In this document: one piece after another, positions 1 to 10,504 of the stretch
Position numbering within the stretch: the stretch's first letter is position 1
Layout of the letters: the number at the start of each line of letters is the position of its first letter
Notes under the pieces: model-generated
Told to the model about the DNA's origin: nothing
The model's input: only the letters and a program-made list of their open reading frames with translations
Database searches by the model: none
DNA from: Spongospora subterranea
Taxonomy: Eukaryota; Endomyxa; Phytomyxea; Plasmodiophorida; Plasmodiophoridae
Length of the DNA: 45,506 bases
Assembly (NCBI GenBank): GCA_900404475.1
Contig: OUQQ01000488.1
Coordinates: 1 to 45,506 of the forward strand
Reading direction: 5' to 3'
Made by a program: the position numbers and the translations under genes

Positions 1-1286
1 AAGCACACAAAACGACATCAGTTATATGTTAAAATCGGCTCAAAAAAAGCTCCAGAGCCTCGTCGGTTTACCAGTGATGTGAATTGTAACGATTGACCAG
101 CTTTATATTCAAGCAGTGAATGATTCTTATCGCAACCAGATTCCCAACCAAGAGGCTTTACGTCGTGATTTATCAGATTCTTTCACGATAGTTAACCTCA
201 TTTAGCCAGGAGACTGGTTCATGGCTTCAGACATATTAACGAGCATATCCCTCCTCGTCCCGTTTCACTTCTCGACAATGGCAAGGGTCAATGGCAACTA
301 AGTGGATTTGGTTGTAGTTTCGTTTAGAAAGTTCTACGAAATACACTGTCCTGCCTTAAGGATTAACATCAGGTCCTTCCATCTTCCAAGTGCTCACGTC
401 CAAATATGCAGATTCAACAGCACTCAATGCAAAGTTAAGGCAACAGTTCACTTGAACGACGTTTTGTTTTGTCATGCGGGTCCCATTTATTTATCATAAG
501 GCGATTTTTGAATCATAAAGCCCTTAGGATTCGTCATCAACGAAATACATCAATTTTGGCTCATACTCAACACGTTGAGTTCTTGGGATTGCTTTTACAT
601 ACCCCAGATCTTTCCATTTGGAACAATCCCATTACAAAAATCCGATCAAACAACGCATTCGTCAGTCAAGCAAGCGCGCTCGATTACGTTGTGATCTCAA
701 GTTGGCGTATATCAATTCTCAACAAAGGCGCAAACGCGACATGTATCGTAGCAAGCAATGACAATACCATAGTCCTAGCACGACTGTTTATGGCGATCGT
801 CAAATCGGTAGGGTGGGCTGGCTGATTGCCGTTCCGGTTGATCGTCTCCACCCAAGAATTACGCGCCCAAATTTATGTTATGTCACACGTGGACCGTCTC
901 TAGACTACACTATAGTGGCGCCAGCTGTGACTGGCGTCATATGGCCCAAGTGTACTCTTGGGCGTCCCTTGGCGACGGGAGCCCAAAGCCCGCCCAAGCC
1001 CTATGCCGCACCGCGCATGTTCTCTCTCGGCCAGTCATTGTACGCGCTCTCCTCCCCCTATTCACTCGCTCGCTCTCTGTGTATCGCTCAGCTCCTCTCT
1101 CTATTCCCTATCTGTGCACAGTGTCCTCGCTCTCTTATCAGGAAGGTCACCTCACTATTCTTTCCGCCGCTCTCAACTCGCATCTGTATATTATCGCGCC
1201 AGACCAACTAACATCTCCAGTACATACCGACCACACATAAATACGTCTTTTCGCTTCACTATTCTTATCATTGGTCATTTTCAGCA
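1..1286. other. Gene-poor 5' stretch with a pyrimidine-rich upstream region
   Basis: No open frame here looks like a real protein. From about 1010 to 1290 the plus strand becomes rich in CT runs, as expected for the promoter and leader of the HMG-box gene that follows. Around 1206-1220 a CTAAC motif followed by a CAG resembles the 3' end of the short introns used elsewhere in the window, so a 5'-UTR intron is possible. That is inference only. Confidence 0.4.
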
Positions 1287-1678
1287 ATGGTGAAGGGTAA
1301 AGCAACCAAAGACGGTTCCCCCAAGAAGAAAGCTGTTAAGGATAAAACCGGACCGAAAAAGAATTTATCCAGTTATATGTAAGTCGAGGGATGGCGTCTT
1401 GTCCACACATGGTGACTTCTTATCGCATATATTTAATCAGGTTTTTCGCCTCTAAGCAGCGGCCAATAATTAAGAAGGAAAACCCAGATGGTAATCCTAA
1501 CCTACATCGTCTTCAAACCCAGTAAATTTATATTCATCAAACAGCCTCGTTCGGTGAGCTAGGAAAGCTGCTGGGATCTCAATGGAAAGAGATGTCGGAA
1601 AAGCAGAAAGCGCCATTTGCCAAAATGGCGGAAGAAGACAAGAAACGGTACGAGAAAGAGAAAGCGGCGGCAGCCTAA
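1287..1678 (+). CDS. Small HMG-box DNA-binding protein (NHP6/HMGB type)
   Basis: Three exons (1287-1378, 1441-1490, 1545-1678) encode 91 aa. The introns are 62 and 54 nt with GTAAG/GTAAT donors and CAG acceptors. Residues 1-25 are Lys-rich (MVKGKATKDGSPKKK). A single HMG box follows: L-S-S-Y-M-F-F-A, then ENPD, then A-S-F-G-E-L-G-K-L-L-G and W-K-E-M-S-E-K-Q-K, ending in a K/E/A-rich helix. Length and layout match fungal NHP6, an abundant nuclear protein that bends DNA and helps nucleosome remodelling and the FACT complex. Metazoan HMGB proteins usually carry two boxes and an acidic tail, which are absent here. The start is the first ATG in frame after the pyrimidine-rich leader. The family is sure; exact orthology is inferred. 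Confidence 0.9.
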
Positions 1679-2390
1679 ATGTCAGCCTCATCATCGTTTT
1701 CGTAATCATATAAAGCGCTGGAGCTGTTGTTGACAAGTCACCACGTATCTATTATATCTGAAATTCTGATATCCGACTTTGTATCTGTTGTTGTGGAGAA
1801 ATTGCCAGCAATATCGTTAGTAGAGTTAAATTGCATTTAACGACCCGATAGCGATGGTAGTTCTCTCACCGAAACGAGACAGATCTTTGACTTTTTGCTG
1901 GTGTTCCCTGACTTTGTGGAGCGGCGCTTGATATCCACAGTTGTTTACAGAATCTGGCCCAGCACTCTTTCTGGATGGGCGATATGAATGCCCTTTAAGT
2001 GTGGCTTATCAGGGTGTCACCAGGATCTTCTTGAGGTATTCGCTTGTGGAAGTTTGTTCATATATTCCTGGCGACGTTGGCTGGAGAGTTGAAAATGGCC
2101 CAAGGACTCTGAATATCGCGTCCTTCGTTGCCTTTAGTCCAGATTCTTCGCGAACCTAGCCCTCCTTTTGAAAATGATAAATGTTGTCGAAGCAAAACAT
2201 TGTTCAAGATGATTTTAAGTACGTAATATCCTCGGCTTTTGATTGTGGTACGTCGCGCCACAAAGAACAGGCCAAAGCAGTGCTTTGCTATATTGGTAGT
2301 ATTGCCCGATGGAACAGTTAAGGGCAGCGATCAACACCGGGCTCACTGCTGTCAGCCCTAGACTAGATCATGAATTTGACGTACTGTAGG

Positions 2391-2560
2391 TGTGATGACG
2401 TCCAATTGCCGATCAGATTCCCATCCTGTTTCACATCACTCAGCAAGTATTTATTCGGCTATAGAACCTCAATGTGTGGAATGGCACCGCAGATTAATAC
2501 TCTAGATGTGATGACGTTCAATTGCCGATCAGATATTCTGCCAGTTTCACTTCACTCATC
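2391..2560 (+). repeat. Imperfect direct repeat, about 53 bp, two copies 116 bp apart
   Basis: The segment beginning tgtgatgacg at 2391-2443 recurs at 2507-2560. Both copies share tgatgacgt(c/t)caattgccg, then atcagat, then a CTGTTTCA/CAGTTTCA block and a TCACTCA end. They differ by a few substitutions and a 1-nt length change. The unit does not encode a conserved peptide and is bounded by unrelated sequence. Confidence 0.7.
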
Positions 2561-2729
2561 AACTACAGATTCGGACATAGATTCCAGTCGTCTCAATTGC
2601 GTTTTGCTCCTGTATTGTTGTGTTCCTTACACGTACATGCAGATAATCCCATTGCCAGTCTGTCTTCAATCAGTAATGCGATTATTTAGGATCTCCGATG
2701 TTGCCAAATATGGAATATATTGGGAGTGA

Positions 2730-3101
2730 GGGAATTGTTCAGATAATGATGTCGAGGAACTGGAGATTGGAAGGATTGACATTGCTCCGATTGTATGTCA
2801 GCGGGTTGGATGCACTAGCTGCATTCGGCCTGCACAGCCTGATTACCATATTCTGCGAACCTTGTGCTCCAGCGCTATCCTCTATTGATTCGCACCGATC
2901 GAGGATATCTGTCGGCCAAGAATGAAACTGCAGCTACAAGACTATCAAAGTTCGGCTTTTAGGAAGGCACGTCGATTCCGTCCAAGGGAGAAACTGCAGT
3001 CGCTGTTGGTGCATATCGAAGAAAATATAGCAAAGTTTAAAGAAGTACATGAGGAACACCAATTTCGAAGACGTTCCCAAGTGGGAATTCCTTTTCAGTA
3101 A
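2730..3101 (+). pseudogene. Coding-like frame interrupted by one TGA; downstream half is a 59-aa ORF
   Basis: One plus-strand frame is open for about 50 codons from 2732, hits TGA at 2886-2888, then stays open to TAA at 3099-3101. The downstream part has an ATG at 2922 and encodes 59 residues, very basic and helical (E-K-L-Q-S-L-L-V-H-I-E-E-N). The upstream part reads like protein (N-D-V-E-E-L-E-I-G-R-I-D-I-A-P) with several Cys. Because the same frame continues on both sides of the stop, this may be a recent pseudogene, a sequencing error or unresolved exons. I do not recognise the family. Confidence 0.35.
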
Positions 3102-4288
3102 TCTGGGGGTTTACGATTGGGGTATGTGAAGTGATAATATGGTACATAGTGCAATTATTTCACACAACCTATTATCGCACAGGTTCCATCTAAGGGCCAT
3201 GTAAGTCGCTGAAGACTATCCACCGATCGATGACCAGTTTGAACTTCTCCAATATCTTTGATGACTTAAATACATTTATCAAGCTTTAATATGCATTTAA
3301 CAGCTCATTACAATGGAAAAACAACATTGCTAGTTTTTTTTAATTTTAACATCATCTGACTGAGTTAGATCGCATCAAACATTTTCAAATTTTGGAACAT
3401 ATGAAAGCCATATAAGCCATATAAAAGCCATATCAGACTTTTTGGGCCGTTTTTGGGGTCATTTTCAACTCGCTCATGTTGGCGTAAACGGTTTTGAGCC
3501 ACGCTCATTAGCCTCAGCAAATGTTTGGACCTGAATTCACTTTTGGTGGTACTCTCTGGATCTCAGCCGATTCCAACTCCAGATCCACCTGTTCAGCTTG
3601 GGCGAGCAATAAGTAAACCTCGTTTGGTTATTGAGAGAGCGGCCGATCAAGTCTCGAAATGTGCAGAAATACAGTTCTGGGCCAGCATAACACGCACGGA
3701 ATCTGGCAGGGCCCCGAGTCAACCGATATAGGGCGGGATTATCTCGGGACGCAAGCTGATAATCAGTCAACACTGGGTATGGTATTTCAGGGATTGGTGA
3801 TGTCGCATGTCCCTTTTGATGATTTCCCACAGAAACAAGAAAAATCAGGTGGCCTTAATCCATAACTTGATGAGTTTGGCAGTCCAGTCAAACAGAGCTG
3901 TATCGCTCTTTGAGACAACCTGAGTGTTGTCAGGCGTTATGGCCACGTGGCTCAAGGCAAGCCGTCTTGTCTCTTCAAATGCATGTCGTGGCGGCGTCAG
4001 TTTTTCCCTTCAAAATATTTTCTGACGGCAACGTACAACAGGCTTCAAACAGTTTGAGTCACGATGCGCATTGTGGTTCAATTAAAACAATGGTGAGGAG
4101 AGGAAGGTCCCATGATCACTGCTGAACTATGCCTGATCTATCAGTGACCGAGTCTGGCCAAAACATCGCTCCGTTTATTTACACGCATTTAGTGGATCTT
4201 CAGCCACCAAACTACAACGAGATCAGATATCTGGCATTTACATTTGGAATGGTTTGTCCAGAAAAATGCCATTCGGTGCATAAATGTC

Positions 4289-4942
4289 TCAGTCAATGAC
4301 TATGTTTACAACGATATCAGGAGGTCCAATCCAGTTGTCTCTGATTCTCTTGCATGATTTTGCATTTCCAGGGTTGCCTTCGGGTTGGATTCGATTCTGG
4401 TCTGTATTACTCCTTGAATTTCTGTTCCTAAGCTGTTTCCAGGTCTGAAAGGTTCTTTTGAGTAAGTGTTCAGCCCAATGCAATATGCCTTTCATATGTA
4501 GATATCGCTCCAGCGAAATCGTTCTCCACACCGTGAGGGCGTTCATCAATAATACCGTTCTTCTCTTTTTTTTGGATATGTTGTCCAGCGTCATATTCCG
4601 ATCTGAAATCCAGCGCTTGCGAGACCTCCAATTCGTCAACCATCGTCTCAAAGGCATTCGCTCTATTTTCTGTTGGACGCTATTTCTGGTCGCTTGATTA
4701 ACTGAAACCCGATTTCGCCATCCGTTCATGATTTGCCTTTTCATACGATGACGCCACACGTCAATCAGATAATCTTCGCTCCGACCCATATTGGCTAATC
4801 CATCCTGATAGTGTTGCCACGCTCTGATCATCGTTCGTCTATGACAGAAATTCATAGCTTGCTCTCGTCGATGTCCCTCATTCTTCCATCGATACCATCT
4901 CCTCAACCGTTCCTTGTGCCTCTCCAGAGGCAAAGACTGCAT
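4289..4942 (-). CDS. Short Sfi1-repeat-like protein (putative centrin-binding)
   Basis: A single-exon frame encodes 217 aa with high Arg, Trp and Lys content. At least five segments fit the Sfi1 repeat idea of a helix with hydrophobics followed by L/F-x-x-W-K/R: LRRWYRWK, IRAWQHY, IMNGWRNR, LRRWLTNWRSR, LTVWRTI and FQTWKQLR, spaced about 25-35 residues apart. In known Sfi1 proteins each repeat binds a centrin at the spindle pole body or centrosome. Sfi1 proteins are usually much longer, so this is either a mini-protein or the last exon of a longer gene. Only 163 bp separate its ATG from the stop of UTP11 upstream on the same strand. Upstream in frame the reading stays open about ten codons to a TAA, next to a possible acceptor with a CTAAT branch motif. 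The function is inferred from repeats only. Confidence 0.5.
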   Translation of the reverse strand: MQSLPLERHKERLRRWYRWKNEGHRREQAMNFCHRRTMIRAWQHYQDGLANMGRSEDYLIDVWRHRMKRQIMNGWRNRVSVNQATRNSVQQKIERMPLRRWLTNWRSRKRWISDRNMTLDNISKKKRRTVLLMNALTVWRTISLERYLHMKGILHWAEHLLKRTFQTWKQLRNRNSRSNTDQNRIQPEGNPGNAKSCKRIRDNWIGPPDIVVNIVID

Positions 4943-5105
4943 TACTGCACGATTTTTCCTGCCTCTGGGCGCGTGTAAAAATTAGTAAACCCTATTTACA
5001 AATCGGGGAATACGGCTTTATATCCTAATTATCCAGGAAGCAGTTCGCGCCGATCGATTGAATATTGATTTTGTGAAACCACCATTATTTGAGTTTATTT
5101 TGAAT

Positions 5106-5867
5106 TTATTTCTTGCGTTCAAGTTTCCACCGATATACAGGTACAGCGTTTTTGTCCTCATCTCCGAATTTATCGACCGGGGTTTGTAATTTGACGCGGC
5201 GCCCTTTGCCCAGCAGGTTCTTTCGTAACTGGATTTGGGCGATTTCGTGTTCCAGCTTCTGTATCCGGTCCAGGCGAGCACCGAGCTCCTTGTACTGATG
5301 GAGTGCTGAAGCTGGGTCAACCACCTCCTTGGGCATTTCCTGCCCAGCGAGCGACGCCAGACGTGGTCGATCAAACGCCCTACACACCAGACTTGGCAAT
5401 GTATTGAAGTGAACAGCACCGTCGAATTGCTCCATCTGTTCGAGGTTGTCCATAAATATGGTGTGATTCGATGCGTTGGTCGGTCGCGAGTGCAGTAAAT
5501 GCATACTGTTCTGTAGCTTCACAATACGCTTATGCTCTTCCTGCGCCTTCGACATAAGATACGCTAGATCTTGGGTGTTGAACCGCCTCAGCGCAGTCAC
5601 CGTCCTTTGGGATTTGTCAATAGACCGAGTGGCGACGTGAATCCCATTAACGGTGCTGGATGAAATCATCCCATGATAGAACTCGTCCGGATTTTTGAGC
5701 GATGCCGACTCCCTTAGAGCACGAATGCGATCCTCTTTCTTGTGGTAATCTTTCGCTCTCTTCACGTAGTCTTTGTGCTTCTCTAGTTGTCCGAGTTTCT
5801 TTCGAGCGGCTGGTTGAGATCGCTCCCGATGAATACGACGTTTACCAATATTAACAAAGGATGACAT
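5106..5867 (-). CDS. UTP11: UTP11, U3 snoRNP / SSU processome component
   Basis: An intronless frame encodes 253 aa, the length of human UTP11. Family hallmarks are visible: the basic start with HRERSQP, the KLGQLEKHKDYVKRAKDYHKK region, LKNPDEFYHGM, the mid-protein H-L-L block, and L-E-Q-M-E-Q-F-D before a basic, helical C-terminus ending in K-L-E-R-K-K. UTP11 acts in the nucleolus in the small-subunit processome that makes 18S rRNA. The frame is open 29 codons further upstream (to 5954), but I chose the ATG at 5867 because family proteins begin just before HRERSQP. The upstream region belongs to a block that is duplicated in the assembly. Confidence 0.93.
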   Translation of the reverse strand: MSSFVNIGKRRIHRERSQPAARKKLGQLEKHKDYVKRAKDYHKKEDRIRALRESASLKNPDEFYHGMISSSTVNGIHVATRSIDKSQRTVTALRRFNTQDLAYLMSKAQEEHKRIVKLQNSMHLLHSRPTNASNHTIFMDNLEQMEQFDGAVHFNTLPSLVCRAFDRPRLASLAGQEMPKEVVDPASALHQYKELGARLDRIQKLEHEIAQIQLRKNLLGKGRRVKLQTPVDKFGDEDKNAVPVYRWKLERKK

Positions 5868-5930
5868 GGCGTTGTGACAACCCGAAGCAATCCAACGTCG
5901 CCGTGAATCTGGATCCCGACGAAGGATTTT

Positions 5931-6938
5931 TGGCGGCGAAACCGCAATAATCAATCCTGCACGTTGATCAGCAGTCCGGGAAGTCCGTGCGGACAGTGGC
6001 CATGGCAGCCGGCTGAGCAGCCCTCACTCCACACTGTAACAATTATCGAATGAGTGTTCTCACAAGAAGTACACTGTCACTGCTGTAACGTGATGACCCG
6101 GTTTTTGAGCTTCTCCGCCTATGGGTGGGCACACTGGTTCACCCATTCCAAATCGGTATGTCAAGTTGGTTAAAGGGATCTCTCGTTTCAGACACTCTCG
6201 TCAACGGATAATGTGCTCTGCGCACTTTTTTTTCCCCATTCACTAAAAAATCGTTTCGGCAGAAACTGTGACTGCCCGTAGAGCGAGTTTTGAATGTCGC
6301 TGAGGAGACTGGCGCTGTGCGGCAGAGGATGGAGCAACCGTAGCGCAATCAGACTACCCGCGCCGAGTAATTGGCATCCATATTCGCTTATGACGGCGAG
6401 AGATCAGCGCGAATACAGCCAGTCGTGCTGNTGGCGGCGAAACCGCAATAATCAATCCTGCACGTTGATCAGCAGTCCGGGAAGTCCGTGCGGACAGTGG
6501 CCATGGCAGCCGGCTGAGCAGCCCTCACTCCACACTGTAACAATTATTTATCGAATGAGTGTTCTCACAAGAAGTACACTGTCACTGCTGTAACGTGATG
6601 ACCCGGTTTTTGAGCTTCTCCGCCTATGGGTGGGCACACTGTTTCACCCATTCCAAATCGGTAATATGTCAAGTTGGTTAAAGGGATCTCTCGTTTCAGA
6701 CACTCTCGTCAACGGATAATGTGCTCTGCGCACTTTTTTTTCCCCATTCACTAAAAAATCGTTTCGGCAGAAACTGTGACGGCCCGTAGAGCGAGTTTTG
6801 AATGTCGCTGAGGAGACTGGCGCTGTGCGGCAGAGGATGGAGCAACCGTAGCGCAATCAGACTACCCGCGCCGAGTAATTGGCATCCATATTCGCTTATG
6901 ACGGCGAGAGATCAGCGCGAATACAGCCAGTCGTGCTG
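5931..6938. repeat. 500/507-bp block present twice in tandem around a single 'n'
   Basis: The sequence 5931-6430 is repeated at 6432-6938 with one unknown base between them at 6431. The copies are nearly identical: the second has a 4-nt insertion (ttat, near 6546) and a 3-nt insertion (near 6663), plus at least two substitutions (near 6642 and 6781). The first copy stops abruptly in the middle of the HSCB coding sequence. This is the pattern expected when two overlapping or allelic contig ends are joined without being merged, rather than a biological tandem duplication. Confidence 0.85.
6294..6430 (+). pseudogene. Truncated duplicate of the HSCB 5' end (probable assembly artefact)
   Basis: This piece repeats the first 45 codons of the HSCB gene, from the ATG at 6294 to the first Cys of its zinc-binding motif, and then runs into the single 'n' at 6431. 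The frame continuing through the 'n' encodes nothing related. It lies in the first copy of the duplicated block, and I expect it to vanish if the assembly is corrected. Confidence 0.75.
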
Positions 6939-7614
6939 GAAATGCGATCATCGTTTGCGCTGTCCCGTTGCGTTCTGTCCGGATTGTGAAACCATACAAC
7001 CGCCGAAGCAACTTGGATCAGCGTTCCAGCTTCTGGGGCTTCCGGAATCGTACGAATTGTCTCCGGAGCTAATATCTTGCCGTTTTAAGGCGGTTGCCAA
7101 GCGAATACACCCCGACCAGTATGAGAACAAGTCAGAGGAAGAGAGGTCAATTTCCGTGCAATACAGTTCCGAACTGAATAACGCCTATAAGACGTATGTC
7201 AAGTTTGTGTTTGTTTAGCGGTTTCTTCTCACATATTTTGGTTGTTCTTAGACTAAAGGATCCGATATTACGAGCCAAAGCACTTCTTGCAATTCGGGGT
7301 GTAACTATTGAAGACAGTGAGCAAGTAAAGGACTTGGAATTTTTGGAGGAGATCATAGACCTTAGAGAAAAGGTTGGCCATAGCGCTTCGTCTTCATTTT
7401 TTCTAATCAGATTATGAACTAGATTCAAACCAAAGATGACGCCATTGTCGCAAAAGTCAGGGCTGTCATTGTGAATGAACTCCTGGAGAATCAAAAGGAG
7501 TTTCTCAGTGCCATGTCTGTTAATGATCTGGAAGAAGCTAAACAAGCTGTTATCAAGTTGATATATCGTGGCCGAATACTCAATGCAATTTGTGAGCAAG
7601 AGCCGGTCCGATGA
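6802..7614 (+). CDS. HSCB: HSCB / Jac1-type J-protein co-chaperone for Fe-S cluster assembly
   Basis: Three exons (6802-7193, 7252-7372, 7423-7614) encode 234 aa; human HSCB is 235. Residues 1-44 are rich in Arg and Ser with almost no acids, as in a mitochondrial presequence. C45-x2-C48 and C59-x2-C62 form the N-terminal zinc site of metazoan and plant HSCB, which yeast Jac1 lacks. A J-domain follows with the HPD motif at 103-105 and ends in L-N-N-A-Y-K-T. The C-terminal three-helix HSCB domain, which binds the ISCU scaffold, lies in exons 2 and 3. The protein brings ISCU with its nascent cluster to the mitochondrial Hsp70. Intron 2 uses an unremarkable gttggc donor; the other nearby acceptor at 7410 would give an early stop. 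Identification is firm; the first exon lies in the duplicated block. Confidence 0.9.
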
Positions 7615-8756
7615 TCTTTTGTGGATTCCATTGCTCCACCCGAAAATCAGTTGAATTAATCCACCTATTTATTTCACATAAACTGTACCACTCCCCTTGT
7701 TGTATCCGAGCATTCAGGGTTGACAGAGCAATCCACAGTTTCCAACATCAGAATTTCGTCGTCCCAATGCGTAAGTACGAGTATAGGGTGTAAAAGAATG
7801 CACCCTCCCTCTTAGATTTTTCTATGGATAAATGTCAACGGCCAGCGGCAAGAGGTTGGTATCCGGAATGAGGTATTGTACCAGGTTAGAAATTGTCTAG
7901 AAATGAGGTGCGTCATGTTTTTGTTATAAACCTCTACCAAGTCCCTTTAACTCAAGCTGACACTATCGAAAGCGATGTATTCGAAAGCATAACTTGGCTA
8001 AATTAGTTTGCTACACACCGTCAAAATTGAGACAAAGTGCTGGCGATAAGCATCCCGTGACACATTTGATAGCTTTTGGATCGAATTACAGGGAAGCATC
8101 CGATATTTGGACGAAAGCTTAACCAACGAATGGAATTTGGACAGGGTTTGATGCTTGATCTGCTCATCAGCGGATAATGGAGTTTTTCTATAAGCGTGGG
8201 AATCCTATGTTCTCTTTTGTCAAGCGGTTAGGCGTATCATGTATTTGGTTCTTGATTGTGATTTCTGTATGTATTTTTCAGCGTGCACGCAATTGTTCCG
8301 TTCCGTGTTTTTCTCCATCGAACACATACGTTGCGGTAGGCCACGGCGCTTCAAACAACAGAATTTTCCAAAGCTTTTCTTATTCGGTTTTCCGATCTGG
8401 TTCATTCTGGCAAATGTAGGCGGAGCGTGGCGATGCTGAAAGCAATGCCCTGCCTGCTGCGGGCAGTCAACGCTGTACACTGCGAACGAAATTGCGGGCG
8501 CGGCCCCGACGTTGGGGGGTTGGTGTGGGCGGCACGCTTGCGTGCGGTGGGCGGAAACCCGAAGGCGACGGGAATCAGTGCACCAGTGAGAGTTGAACAG
8601 GTAAAGGCTGTAGTCGTCTGACTGTTTTAGAAAGGAATATTATTGAGGTCAGTGGTCCCCATCGGAGGCGCAGCCAGTTGTTTTGGGGAGACTGAAATAG
8701 ACGAGAACAGGGCGGTGTTGATCATCTGACGTCGATTCCAAGGAAATACAGCCGTT
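7615..8756. other. Gene-poor interval between HSCB and MO25
   Basis: No open frame over these 1.1 kb resembles a known protein or shows consistent coding character. About 8440-8600 is markedly GC-rich compared with its surroundings and might be promoter-proximal. I see no RNA gene. Confidence 0.4.
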
Positions 8757-10229
8757 ATGGCGTTCCTGTTTGGGAGAGGGAAGAAATCGCCGACGGAACT
8801 GGTGAGATCCACCAAACAGCTCCTTATTGCTTTTCAGGCTGGTACTGGTAGTGCATCATCGATTGCTGAAGCGGACCCAAAGGTTAACCCTTTATAAAAT
8901 TTATAGAACTCCAAATTAAGGTCTTTATGTCAGTACAAGTCGGTTTTTAGAATAATTAATCGTTCAATGTTTGCGGTGCGTTTTCCTGATGTTTAAGATC
9001 TGTAACAGGCATCCGAAAAGATCTCACAGAATATGTCGGCAATGAAGACAATGTTATACGGAGACGCAGATCACGAACCTAAACCGGAGCAGACTGATAA
9101 ATTAGGTAGAATGAATAATCTGTCCGCGTAAATAACATGACATTGGTGCATTGCAGTGGAGGAGCTGTTTGCAGCCGATTTGCTTGTTGATTTGTTGAGG
9201 CATATATCTCTGTTTGAATTCGAAGCTCGTAAGGATGTCGCGATGGTGTTCAATTTTCTCCTAAGACGAGGCCAGCATAACCTTGCGGTGCAATATGTTG
9301 AGGCACATCCGGAAATATTGAAGCTTCTTGTAGATGTAATGGCTCTTAGTGCTTCAAGTAAAATTTTTGTTCGTAGCCAACCTTTCTTTTATTAGGGATA
9401 TGAGGACTCAGATATTGCCTTGAACTGCGGTGCGATTCTCCGGGAATGTATCCGACATGATTGTCTTAATCAGCTCTTACTCGAAACTCCAGATTTGTTT
9501 TACAACTTCTTTGATTACGTCCAGGTTTGGTTATTCTCCAGTGTTTTTTCAAAAGATGTAATATCAACTTTAATCTCAGAAAGCAAATTTTGATGTAGCA
9601 TCAGACGCATTTGCTACTTTCCGTCAATGTTTAACGAAACACAAAACGTTCTCCTCTGCCTTTCTTGAAAAAAATTACGACAAGGTTATGGCTATCATCA
9701 TCGTTCCATCGCTTCCTGTTCATAATAATGGGTTTTGTTTAGTTCATCCCATTGTACAGTGAACTAATTCAAAGTCCAAATTATGTCACTAAAAGGCAGT
9801 CTTTAAAGCTGCTTGGAGAAATCCTGCTCGATAAAAAAAATTACTCTGTGATGATCAGGTATATCAATGACCCCATCAACTTAAGGATCATGATGAACTT
9901 GCTCCGCGTGCCAAGCAAGACAATTCAATTCGAGGCTTTTCACGTATTTAAAGTGTTTATTGCCAACCCGAAAAAATCGCAGCCGGTTCTCGACATTATC
10001 ATTCTCAATAGGGACAAGCTGATTGACTTTTTGAAGACGTTTCAAAGCGATAAAGGCAATCTTGAATCAACACTGTTTGTTTTTAATTGGGTCTGACGTG
10101 ACTCTAGACGATGATCAATTTGTGGACGAAAAAAATTTACTTTTGGCAACACTCTCTCGAATCGAAGCACCCCCTACATCAACACAGGCAACGGCAGACA
10201 CCGATCCCGAATCCAAAAATCTTGATTAG
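8757..10229 (+). CDS. CAB39: MO25 / CAB39 / Hym1 scaffold protein
   Basis: Seven exons (8757-8882, 9009-9105, 9157-9329, 9396-9524, 9580-9684, 9743-10055, 10108-10229) encode 354 aa; human CAB39 is 341. The start [16 protein letters not shown] matches the family. Later hallmarks are [38 protein letters not shown], and [20 protein letters not shown]25 is an armadillo-like helical-repeat protein that holds STE20-family kinases with STRAD/LKB1, or in fungi Kic1 in the RAM morphogenesis network. The first intron is long for this window (126 nt). Exon 3 could instead end at 9335, adding Val-Asp. The last intron (10056-10107) has a GC donor. It is the only way I found to join the frames, giving D-D-D-Q-F-V-D-E-K, which matches the family. 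Confidence 0.92.
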
Positions 10230-10504
10230 CACATATTTCCTAAAGTAATTGCACATATTCAACATTATTTTATTGCCTGATGTAAAGGCTCGATATCTTC
10301 GCGCCATGGCTATCTGCTTTGTACCACATCATGAACTCCTTATTCTTTAACTGTTTTTCTTTGCATTTTCAGGACTGACAAGGACTATAAATGAAGTCAA
10401 TCTACCAGAAATCATATAAAAATGACGAGGCACCTTCAGATTGATCATTTTTCTGCGCTTTTCTGGCCTTTGACCCTACAATTTTTGAGTGTTTTGTCTA
10501 TTCG

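Larger units (their letters stand above)
1679..4288. other. Gene-poor interval with repeat and broken reading frame
   Basis: This 2.6-kb stretch has no intact gene that I can support. It contains an imperfect direct repeat at 2391-2443 and 2507-2560, a coding-like plus-strand frame at about 2730-3101 broken by one TGA, and a short AT-rich run near 3400-3440 where 'agccatata' is reiterated. The remaining small open frames look like chance. Confidence 0.4.

Noticed and set aside
302..1293. Several overlapping plus-strand frames before the HMG gene
   Set aside because: Low-complexity Ser/Leu/Pro translations of a CT-rich region in three frames at once; no family resemblance.
8427..8621. GC-rich 64-aa frame upstream of MO25
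   Set aside because: Arg/Ala/Val-rich translation explained by base composition; no homologue recognised.
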